Below are positions 25,327 through 32,364 of a stretch of 38,988 bases of DNA, piece after piece. Every line of letters starts with the position of its first letter. The stretch's first letter is position 1. Position numbers and translations under genes: made by a program. The notes beneath the pieces are model-generated. The model was not told the DNA's origin. It did no database searches and was given only the letters and a program-made list of their open reading frames with translations. The DNA comes from Candidatus Moraniibacteriota bacterium (GTDB lineage: Bacteria > Patescibacteriota > Minisyncoccia > Moranbacterales > GCA-2747515), in contig JAGYLL010000004.1 in NCBI GenBank assembly GCA_018401135.1, positions 1 through 38,988 on the forward strand, given 5' to 3'.

Positions 25327-25494
25327 CTAACGCAAAGACAGCGTTGTTAGCGATAGAGTAAGAAGACACAAGGTAAGGAGAATCCATATTCTTTTCCAAA
25401 CCTCGAGAGTTTCCTTTATATAAACTATCAAGGAGACCAGAGCGAGAAGACTAAAGAAAGAACAAAGAAAGATAATGTCTAGGCTTATGTTCAT
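25327..25494 (-). CDS. 55-residue membrane protein, unknown function
   Basis: Minus-strand frame starting at 25494. Two hydrophobic segments (about residues 5-25, IIFLCSFFSLLALVSLIVY, and about 35-54, IWILLTLCLLTLSLTTLSL) are separated by a short charged loop KETLEVWKR, a helical hairpin. GGAG lies about 9-12 bases upstream of the ATG on the minus strand. It converges on the bidirectional terminator shared with ileS, which supports transcription in this direction. No homologue recognised. Confidence 0.5.
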   Translation of the reverse strand: MNISLDIIFLCSFFSLLALVSLIVYIKETLEVWKRIWILLTLCLLTLSLTTLSLR

Positions 25495-25580
25495 AGGAGG
25501 TTCTCCGTGAAGCGTGTAGGATTTTCATACCCCTTTCTTCATAAAAAGCATAGTCTTTTTATTTATATTGTCAAGAGAAG

Positions 25581-26306
25581 ATGTTTATGGAATATCGATA
25601 CACAGCCATTATTTTGGGAAAACGTGACATTGGAGAGACTGACCGTTTTTATACTTTTTTTACGCAAGAAGGTGGAAAAGTTACTGCCAAAGCAATAGGT
25701 GTTCGTAAATCGAATGCAAAGCTTTGTGCTCACCTGGAAACAGGAAATCTCACTACACTCACTGTTATGAAGCGAAGGGGTATGGGGAGAATAGTTTCGG
25801 CTTTTTGTGAGAAACGATATTTTTCTGAAGAAATATCTTTGGAGGTTTCTCAAGAAATAATATATATTCTTTCTCTTTTGGATCGTATTGTGGAAGAAAA
25901 TGAAAAGGATGAAATTCTTTTCCAACTCCTCTTTTCTTTTCTTGAGGTTTCTCAAGAAATAATAAAGAGAGGAGAGGAAGAGAAAGTTTTTCTTCTTGTA
26001 CAAGGTTTCCTTTTCCAGCTCCTTTGGCAACTTGGTATGGCACCTCATATACAAAAATGTACTTCTTGTAATAAAAAACTTTCTGGAAACAAAATATATA
26101 TGAGTGCAGAATATGGCGGTGTTTTGTGCTATGAATGTGGTGTTTCTCGTCAACATACTTTTTTGGTAACACAAGACACGATAAAACTTTTACGACTTTT
26201 TTCTTCTCATTCTCTCGTTTTACTTACAAAGATCAAAGTGAGTTCTCGACATATTTCTGACGTTCGAAATCTTTTGAATATTTTTTTTACACGACTTGCT
26301 CGATAA
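25581..26306 (+). CDS. recO: DNA repair protein RecO
   Basis: 241 residues. An N-terminal OB fold (YRYTAIILGKRDIGETDRFYTFFTQEGGKVTAKAIGVRK) has the typical RecO opening, followed by a helical middle. A C-terminal zinc finger has CTSC (about residue 160) and CYEC (about 183). RecO loads RecA on SSB-coated DNA with RecR. Start is ATG 25581 or 25587; the second matches the family N-terminus (MEYRYTA) equally well. It is on its own between the terminator region and repeat B. Confidence 0.9.
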   Translation: MFMEYRYTAIILGKRDIGETDRFYTFFTQEGGKVTAKAIGVRKSNAKLCAHLETGNLTTLTVMKRRGMGRIVSAFCEKRYFSEEISLEVSQEIIYILSLLDRIVEENEKDEILFQLLFSFLEVSQEIIKRGEEEKVFLLVQGFLFQLLWQLGMAPHIQKCTSCNKKLSGNKIYMSAEYGGVLCYECGVSRQHTFLVTQDTIKLLRLFSSHSLVLLTKIKVSSRHISDVRNLLNIFFTRLAR

Positions 26307-26390
26307 TTTTTGCAAGAGCTTATTGTCAATAAAATGGGAAGATAGAACAATACCACAAAACGATAAAAAAGAATTTTTTTACCTATTACC

Positions 26391-26574
26391 TATGCATATC
26401 TTTTTACGATGTACTAGGGGAAATCGAATACAATACCCATAGACACCGTAGAGGTTATGGGTATGTATGAAGGGGATAACACCGAAACAAAAGATTGTGT
26501 CAACGCTATTGCATTCACTCAGTACTACTAACTGCAACAATCCTCATAAGGGTTATGTAAGAGAGCGATATTTG
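26391..26574. repeat. Dispersed repeat B, copy 2
   Basis: Related to 21104-21297 with small indels. Its end (GAGAGCGATATTTG) runs directly into the -35 box of the Fur-family gene, so transposition or duplication of the repeat may have supplied or replaced upstream sequence. Confidence 0.8.
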
Positions 26575-26615
26575 ACAATGTTTGAGAAAGCGTTTATTAT
26601 TGCAATTAGGTTGCA
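26572..26615 (+). promoter_or_regulatory. Promoter and palindromic operator candidate of the zinc operon
   Basis: TTGACA (26572-26577), a 17-base spacer, TATTAT (26595-26600). Directly after, TGCAA-TTAGG-TTGCA (26601-26615) is a 5-5-5 inverted repeat covering the expected transcription start, four bases before the ATG at 26619. A repressor bound there would block initiation; autoregulation by the Fur-family product is inferred. Confidence 0.65.
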
Positions 26616-26618
26616 TTT

Positions 26619-27053
26619 ATGAAAAAAGATGAGAACTATCGTGTAAAAAAAATGGGAAAGCGAATGACGCCTGTTAGACGAGCATTGCTGGATATTTTTA
26701 TGCGAGCAAAAGAACCTTTTTCTCTGGAAGATGTTGAAAAAACATTACACATATCTGGAATGCGACCTGATTTTACCACGCTTTGGAGGCAGATAGACTT
26801 TTTCTTACAAGAGGGTATCATCGAACAATTAGATATCCCTGGTCGCAAGCGTTTCTTCGAAAAAAAGCAACAGCACCACCATCATTTCATATGTTCTTCT
26901 TGTGGGGAGAAGCAATGTCTTGGGGAGAAGAAAATTCATAGAGCTATAAAAAGCATTATCTCTTCTGTAGAAAAAGAAGGCTTAAAGATTGATTCGCATT
27001 TTTTCTCTCTCAAGGGAAGGTGCCAGATATGTATTCAAAAAAATAGTGTATAA
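26619..27053 (+). CDS. zur: Fur-family regulator, probably Zur
   Basis: 144 residues, normal for Fur. Winged helix: MTPVRRALLDIFMRAKEPFSLEDVEKTL to FTTLWRQIDFFLQEGIIEQL (about 15-70). The dimerisation domain has HHHHFICSSCGEKQCL (about 87-103) and a C-terminal CQIC pair, giving a structural CxxC...CxxC zinc site plus a His-rich sensory site. Assigned to zinc rather than iron because the next genes encode a ZnuABC-type uptake system. A palindrome lies at its own start. The transcript would have almost no leader and no Shine-Dalgarno. Confidence 0.85.
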   Translation: MKKDENYRVKKMGKRMTPVRRALLDIFMRAKEPFSLEDVEKTLHISGMRPDFTTLWRQIDFFLQEGIIEQLDIPGRKRFFEKKQQHHHHFICSSCGEKQCLGEKKIHRAIKSIISSVEKEGLKIDSHFFSLKGRCQICIQKNSV

Positions 27054-27082
27054 AATTATTAAAAAAGTAAAATACGTTATAT

Positions 27083-28141
27083 ATGGAAAATAATGAAAAA
27101 AAACGGTTTTGTATGCTCGACAAGTTTCGTTCATTAAAACGGTCTTCTCAGTTAGGCATAGGGTTCGTTCTTTTTGGAATACTTGTTTTTGGTTTTTTGG
27201 TTTTTTCTGGTGAAAAAAATGAAGTAATTCCTATAGAATCTCTTTCTGATGAAAAAGAAAAACTTCAGGTGATAACAAGTTTTTATCCTTTAGCTTTTAT
27301 GGCTGAAAAAATAGGAGGTGAGAAAATTGCTATTTCCAATCTTGCTGGCTCGAGAGATGTGCACTCTTATCAAGTGACTCCTTCTGATATGAAGAACATA
27401 TTTGAAGCTGATCTTGTTATTTTTCAAGGAGAGGGATTTGAGCCTTGGATAGAAGATGTTGTTTCTCAATTAGAAAGTGCCGATATTCCATTTCTTTCTC
27501 TTCTAGATAAAATGCCTTTATCTGAAGAAGAGGGACATCATGAAGAAGAGGGACATCATGAAGAAGAGGGACATCATGAAGAAGAGGGACATCATGAAGA
27601 AGAGGGACATAGTCATGATCATGGAGGAAAAGATCCTCATACATGGGTTGATCCTCTTTTGGCAAAAGAAATGACTCGTCTTATTCGAGATACTCTTATT
27701 CAAATAGATGACCAGAATAAAGATCTCTACGAAAAAAATGCTCAAATTCTTTTAGATGCTCTCGATGTTTTGGATCAAGAATATCAGCAGGTACTTGCTG
27801 TATGTGATCGAGAAGAAGTTATTGTTTCTCATAATGCCTTTGGTTATTTAGCAAAACGGTATGACTTTGTGACACATGCTATTGCTGGAATTTCTACTCT
27901 CGATGAGCCTTCTGCCAAGCTTTTGGCTGAACTAAAAAAGGAAGCATCTTCTGGGGTAACTCACATTCTTACAGAAGAGGGATCGGTTACAAAATATGCC
28001 GAAACACTTTCTTTGGAAACAGGATTACAAATACTCCCTATAAATCCTATGGGAAGAGGAACACTTGATCCTTCCAAAGATTATTTTGATGTTTCTCGAG
28101 AAAATCTTCAATCACTTGCTCTTTCCTTGGGTTGCGAGTAA
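27083..28141 (+). CDS. znuA: Zinc ABC transporter substrate-binding lipoprotein-like protein (ZnuA)
   Basis: 352 residues. An N-terminal membrane anchor (about residues 22-42) is followed by the cluster A-I binding protein fold: VITSFYPLAFMAEKIGG, GSRDVHSYQVTPSD (first His ligand), ADLVIFQGEGFEPW, DPHTWVDP (second), VSHNAFGYLAKRY (third), and a final acidic ligand segment (TEEGSVTKYAETL). The metal-capturing loop at about residues 148-180 is four perfect EEEGHH units plus EEEGHSHDH. Such His/Glu-rich loops are typical of zinc-specific members. Instead of a lipobox it is anchored by the N-terminal helix. Starts 29 bases after zur. Confidence 0.93.
   Translation: MENNEKKRFCMLDKFRSLKRSSQLGIGFVLFGILVFGFLVFSGEKNEVIPIESLSDEKEKLQVITSFYPLAFMAEKIGGEKIAISNLAGSRDVHSYQVTPSDMKNIFEADLVIFQGEGFEPWIEDVVSQLESADIPFLSLLDKMPLSEEEGHHEEEGHHEEEGHHEEEGHHEEEGHSHDHGGKDPHTWVDPLLAKEMTRLIRDTLIQIDDQNKDLYEKNAQILLDALDVLDQEYQQVLAVCDREEVIVSHNAFGYLAKRYDFVTHAIAGISTLDEPSAKLLAELKKEASSGVTHILTEEGSVTKYAETLSLETGLQILPINPMGRGTLDPSKDYFDVSRENLQSLALSLGCE
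27524..27612 (+). repeat. 18-bp tandem repeat coding EEEGHH
   Basis: Four identical 18-bp units GAAGAAGAGGGACATCAT (27524-27595) plus a partial fifth. Nucleotide identity, not just amino-acid identity, shows recent slippage-type expansion of the zinc-binding loop. The identical units form a contiguous in-frame array, not a CRISPR. Confidence 0.95.
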
Positions 28142-28172
28142 TAATGAAGATACTATTTTTACATAGTATCCT

Positions 28173-28928
28173 ATGCACGAATCATCTCTTCCTATTTTAG
28201 AAATTAAAAATCTTACCGTAAAACGTGATGGAGTTCTTGTTTTGGATTCTATTACTTTTCGTGTTGATAGGGGAGAGTATATTGGTCTTTTAGGTCCCAA
28301 TGGTGCGGGGAAGACCACCCTTCTCCTTGCTATTTTGGGGAAAATACAACCAACAGAGGGAAGGGTAAAAATCGCTCCAGATATTCGTATGGGATATGTT
28401 CCACAGAAATATCTTCCAAATAGTTCTTTTGCTGTCTCTGTCGGAGAAATTATTTCTATGGGATTTCAAAGAAGTTCTTTATGGAAAGATCAAGGAGAAA
28501 AAGAAAAAATTCTTCAAGTACTTGATGCTGTCGGTTTGGAAAAAAATTTTTATTCGAAAAATTTTATGAAACTTTCTGGGGGGCAAAAGCAGAGAGTTAT
28601 TATAGCACGAGCACTTGTTCATAAGCCTAACTTCCTTTTATTTGATGAACCAACAAGTGGCGTAGATTACAAAACAAAAATAAAAATTTATGATCTTTTG
28701 GCAGAACTTAATGAAAAAAAAGGAATAACTATTTTGTTTGTTTCTCATGAAATTGAAAAAGTCGTTAGTGTCTGTAAACGAGTTCTTTGTTTGGATAAGC
28801 ATCTCCACGAAGGATGTCATCCTCAATATCTTGCACAAGGAGAAAAGGAAGGTATACAAAATAAAGAAAAAGTAGTTCCTGTGTACCATAAAAAACAAGA
28901 AAAAGCTATTCACGAAAAACATTTTTAA
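28173..28928 (+). CDS. znuC: Zinc ABC transporter ATPase (ZnuC)
   Basis: 251 residues. Walker A GPNGAGKTTLL (about 40-50), Q-loop YVPQKY, signature LSGGQKQRV (about 135), Walker B FLLFDEPTSGVD (about 155-166), and H-switch VSHE. The C-terminal 35 residues are His- and Lys-rich (KHLHEGCHPQ, VYHKKQEKAIHEKHF), which may interact with zinc. It couples ATP hydrolysis to ZnuB. It begins 31 bases after znuA and ends 9 bases before znuB. Confidence 0.93.
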   Translation: MHESSLPILEIKNLTVKRDGVLVLDSITFRVDRGEYIGLLGPNGAGKTTLLLAILGKIQPTEGRVKIAPDIRMGYVPQKYLPNSSFAVSVGEIISMGFQRSSLWKDQGEKEKILQVLDAVGLEKNFYSKNFMKLSGGQKQRVIIARALVHKPNFLLFDEPTSGVDYKTKIKIYDLLAELNEKKGITILFVSHEIEKVVSVCKRVLCLDKHLHEGCHPQYLAQGEKEGIQNKEKVVPVYHKKQEKAIHEKHF

Positions 28929-28937
28929 GATAGTTTT

Positions 28938-29756
28938 ATGGCATTGAGTGATATTTTTTTATTAGAATTTGCACAAAGAGCTTTATATGTAGGTCTCCTT
29001 GTTTCTTTTGTGGCTGGTATTTTGGGTGGGTATGTTGTTGCTGGAAGGCATTCGGTTTTTTCTGATATGTTGGCACATACATCTCTTGCAGGTGTGGGAA
29101 TGGGTATTTTTTTTGGATTTTCTCCAACCAATGGGGCATTAGCAGTTTCTTTTTTATCTGCTTTTTTTCTTTGGCTTTTTTTGAGAAAAGAGAAATTTGC
29201 TCCAGAGTCTATTACGATGGTTTTACTTTCTGGAGGATTGGCTATCGCACTTGTTTTCGCTCACCTTGCCAAAGACAATCCACTTTCTTTGGAAACATTT
29301 CTTTTTGGGAGTATTCTTGCTGTGCGACCCGAAGAAGTTTGGCAATTTCTTTTTGTATCTTTAGGCATTCTTATATTCATTCTTTTTTTTGGAAGGAGAC
29401 TTGAAACGATAGTATTGGATCCCGAATATGCAGATATACGATTTCCTTTCTCCAAATGGGTAAATCTTGCCTTTCTTTTGAGTATAGGGATGTTTGTTGG
29501 ATTCTCTTTGAAAATAATAGGAGGATTACTTATTGGAGCCTTGCTTGTCATACCGATTGTAACAGCACAGATTTTTTCTCGAAGTTTCCAACAAACACTT
29601 TTCTTTGGAATTTTCTTTAATATGGTCGCTACTTTTTTCGGAATAATTTTCTCTTTCTATGTAGATGTTCCTACAGGAGCGAGTATAGTTTTAGTTCTCA
29701 TTCTACAATTACTCATTGTTTTTCTTGGAAAAAATATCTTCTCTCTTCTTCGATAG
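28938..29756 (+). CDS. znuB: Zinc ABC transporter permease (ZnuB)
   Basis: 272 residues with about eight transmembrane helices. Family signatures: VAGILGGYVVAGRHSVFSDMLAHTSLAGVG (the region contacting the ATPase), LLIGALLVIPIVTAQIF and PTGASIVL near the C-terminus. Belongs to the ABC-3 family of Zn/Mn/Fe importers. It is the last gene of the zur-znuA-znuC-znuB cluster. Confidence 0.93.
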   Translation: MALSDIFLLEFAQRALYVGLLVSFVAGILGGYVVAGRHSVFSDMLAHTSLAGVGMGIFFGFSPTNGALAVSFLSAFFLWLFLRKEKFAPESITMVLLSGGLAIALVFAHLAKDNPLSLETFLFGSILAVRPEEVWQFLFVSLGILIFILFFGRRLETIVLDPEYADIRFPFSKWVNLAFLLSIGMFVGFSLKIIGGLLIGALLVIPIVTAQIFSRSFQQTLFFGIFFNMVATFFGIIFSFYVDVPTGASIVLVLILQLLIVFLGKNIFSLLR

Positions 29757-29814
29757 AAGGTGCGATGTGGAAATTGCTTTCTTATAGATACCTATATTTT
29801 TATACTATTTTTTG

Positions 29815-29823
29815 TGGTAAAGT
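29815..29823 (+). promoter_or_regulatory. Extended -10 promoter of the PBP gene
   Basis: TTTTTGTGGTAAAGT with TG at 29815-29816 and TAAAGT at 29818-29823, only 9 bases before the ATG at 29833. The transcript would start at or within a few bases of the start codon, so it is probably leaderless. Confidence 0.6.
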
Positions 29824-29832
29824 GAGGTTACT

Positions 29833-31908
29833 ATGTTTTTAGGAAAAAAAGTATTCATTATTTTTAAAAAAATAGCTTTTTTTATAAAAGATGTTTTTGT
29901 TGTTGTCTTTTTTATTTCCCTTTTCTCTTTTATGGGTATTATGTCTGGCATTTGGTATCTTTATACCTACGAAGTTCCTGAAATGGAGAGATTGCACGAA
30001 GGATCTTTGTCACAAACGAGTGTTTTGTACGATAGAACAGGAAAACATATTCTTTATGAGCTCTACGGAGAAGAGAATAGGAAAATTATTGCTCATCAAA
30101 ATATTCCTGATGTAATAAGAATAGCTACTTTGGCTGGAGAGGATATTAATTTTTATCAACATTACGGTGTAGATCCAAGAGCAATACTCCGTGCATTAAG
30201 AGCTAATCTTAAGAGTGGAGGTATAGAAGAGGGTGGTTCTACTTTGACGATGCAATTAGTTCGTAATTTGTATTTATATCGAGCACAGACATTCGAAAGG
30301 AAAATTATTGAAGCATTGATGGCCTTTCGTCTTGAGACTATGTATACGAAAGATGAAATTTTTGATTGGTATCTCAATACTGTTCCTTATGGATCAAATG
30401 CCTATGGCATACAAGCAGCAAGTGAAACTTTTTTTGGTAAAGATGCTAAAAACCTTACTCTTGATGAGGCTTCTTTTCTAGCAGTTCTCCCGAAAGCGAC
30501 AACATTTTTTTCTCCATATGGAGAAAATACTTCCTTTTTAAAAGCAAATCAAAGAAAAATTTTGGATACTATGTTAGATAGAAATATGATTTCGTTTGAA
30601 CAATATCGAGATGCTTTGTCGATAGATACTTTTGCTAAACTACAAAAGAAAAAAAATGCTATTATTGCTCCACATTTTGTTTTTTATACGCTTTCTCAAT
30701 TACAAAAAGAATATGGCGAGGAACTTCTTCGAATAGGAGGCTTACGCATTCTCACTACTTTAGATAAGGAAATGCAAGAACAGGCAGAAAAGATGGTTTT
30801 GGAAAAAGCAAAAGAAAATAAAATTCTGCATAATGCTGAAAACGCCTCTCTTGTTGCTCTTGATCCTAAAACAGGTGAAATTTTGACTATGGTGGGAAGT
30901 AGAAATTATTTTGATCAAGATATTGATGGAGAGGTGAATGTTGCTACGAGCCCAAGACAACCAGGATCTGCTTTTAAGCCCATTGCCTATGTAAAGGCTC
31001 TTGAGTTGGGACTACAACCAGATTCTGTACTCTATGATGTTCCCACAAGCTTCGGCCCTGATGGGAGTGGGGGTGAATATAGACCCCAAAATTATAATGA
31101 GGGTTTTTCCGGTCTAATTTCTCTGAAAAAAGCATTGGCAATGTCTCTTAATATTCCTGCGGTAAAAATACTCTATATTGCAGGTCTTGATAATACATTA
31201 GAATTGTCAAGTCGATTGGGAATTACTACTCTCAATGATCGTAATCGATATGGACTTTCCTTGGTTCTTGGTGGAGGAGAAGTTTCTCTTTTGGAACTTA
31301 CGGGAGCTTTTGCGGTTTTCGGCAATGATGGTGTAAAAAACGATGTAAAAAGCATACTAAGTGTTTCAGGAATGACAGGAAATCAAATCGATTTTTCTCA
31401 AAAAGAGGCGGTTCGAGTTATAGATCTTCAAGTAGCAAGAAAAATAAATAGTATGCTTTCTGATAATGAAGCACGCTCATCTGTTTTTGGTCCCCAAAGT
31501 ACTCTTTTCATACCAGAATATCCATCTGTAGCAGTAAAAACAGGGACAACGCAAGAATTTCGGGATGGCTGGACTATTGGATACACACCAGATATTGCCG
31601 TTGGAATATGGACAGGAAATAATGATAATCGCCCGATGAAAGCGGGGTCTCCTGGCGTATATACCGCAGCACCTCTTTGGAATGAATATATGCGATATGC
31701 TTTGGGACGTTTGTCAGAAAAAGAAGTATTTATTCCTCCAGATCCTTGGGAGAAATCATCTCTTCCTATGATAAATGGAAGAGGTTCGGGAAGAAGTTTA
31801 TTGTATTATGTTTCTCAAGCGAAATTTTCTGGAGCACCACGATACGATCAAGATATGATAAATCGTTGGGATTCGGCATTGAGAAGACCAATAGAAGAGA
31901 AAAAATAA
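29833..31908 (+). CDS. Class A penicillin-binding protein (PBP1A-like)
   Basis: 691 residues. A cytoplasmic tail and TM helix (about 16-42) are followed by a GT51 transglycosylase with the catalytic Glu in AGEDINFYQHYGVDP (E103) and GGSTLTMQLVRNL. The transpeptidase domain has SPRQPGSAFKP (S379, K382), SLNIPAVK (SxN) and VKTGTTQEFRDGW (KTGT from 569). It polymerises and crosslinks peptidoglycan outside the membrane. All catalytic residues are present. Followed 21 bases later by a VanZ-like gene. Confidence 0.95.
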   Translation: MFLGKKVFIIFKKIAFFIKDVFVVVFFISLFSFMGIMSGIWYLYTYEVPEMERLHEGSLSQTSVLYDRTGKHILYELYGEENRKIIAHQNIPDVIRIATLAGEDINFYQHYGVDPRAILRALRANLKSGGIEEGGSTLTMQLVRNLYLYRAQTFERKIIEALMAFRLETMYTKDEIFDWYLNTVPYGSNAYGIQAASETFFGKDAKNLTLDEASFLAVLPKATTFFSPYGENTSFLKANQRKILDTMLDRNMISFEQYRDALSIDTFAKLQKKKNAIIAPHFVFYTLSQLQKEYGEELLRIGGLRILTTLDKEMQEQAEKMVLEKAKENKILHNAENASLVALDPKTGEILTMVGSRNYFDQDIDGEVNVATSPRQPGSAFKPIAYVKALELGLQPDSVLYDVPTSFGPDGSGGEYRPQNYNEGFSGLISLKKALAMSLNIPAVKILYIAGLDNTLELSSRLGITTLNDRNRYGLSLVLGGGEVSLLELTGAFAVFGNDGVKNDVKSILSVSGMTGNQIDFSQKEAVRVIDLQVARKINSMLSDNEARSSVFGPQSTLFIPEYPSVAVKTGTTQEFRDGWTIGYTPDIAVGIWTGNNDNRPMKAGSPGVYTAAPLWNEYMRYALGRLSEKEVFIPPDPWEKSSLPMINGRGSGRSLLYYVSQAKFSGAPRYDQDMINRWDSALRRPIEEKK

Positions 31909-31929
31909 AAAATGTGATAGAATAGAAAA

Positions 31930-32364
31930 ATGAAACGAAAAATAGAAAAAAATTTTGTACAAATATTTTTTTGGTATTACCTTCCTCTTTTTGTTTGGAT
32001 AGGAATTATATGGTTTTTAAGCTCCCAAGAAGGAACAATTACGAAAGAAGCTCCTCAGTGGAGTTTTTATGTACAAAGAAAAGGAGCTCATATAGTAGAA
32101 TTTTTTCTTCTCACGTTTCTTTTTTGGCGTGTCATAGGTCTTTTTATAAAAAATAACCTTGATAGATTTGTATGGACGTTTGTGTGGGTTCTCTGGATGG
32201 CAATACTTGACGAAAGTCATCAGAACCTTGTTGTTGGACGAGAGGGAAAAGTTTCAGATGTTATCATTGATATGATTGGAGCAAGTTTGGCTCTTCTTAC
32301 TCTACGATGGGTACATTCTTATTTTCCAAAAAATAGATTTTTCAAAAAAATATGCAAGAAATAA
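31930..32364 (+). CDS. VanZ-like membrane protein
   Basis: 144 residues with four hydrophobic segments. VanZ-family residues: RKGAHIVEFFLL (about 49-60), and LDESHQNLVVGREGKVSDVIIDMIGA (about 98-123), matching the family DE.hQ...GR.g...D...n..G pattern. VanZ proteins are small polytopic membrane proteins linked to glycopeptide or envelope phenotypes; molecular role unclear. Its 3' end overlaps the P-type ATPase start by 13 bases, so translation is probably coupled. Confidence 0.85.
   Translation: MKRKIEKNFVQIFFWYYLPLFVWIGIIWFLSSQEGTITKEAPQWSFYVQRKGAHIVEFFLLTFLFWRVIGLFIKNNLDRFVWTFVWVLWMAILDESHQNLVVGREGKVSDVIIDMIGASLALLTLRWVHSYFPKNRFFKKICKK

Noticed and set aside
27524-27612. CRISPR-like tandem repeats
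   Set aside because: Units are contiguous with no spacers and in frame inside znuA; they code a His-rich loop.
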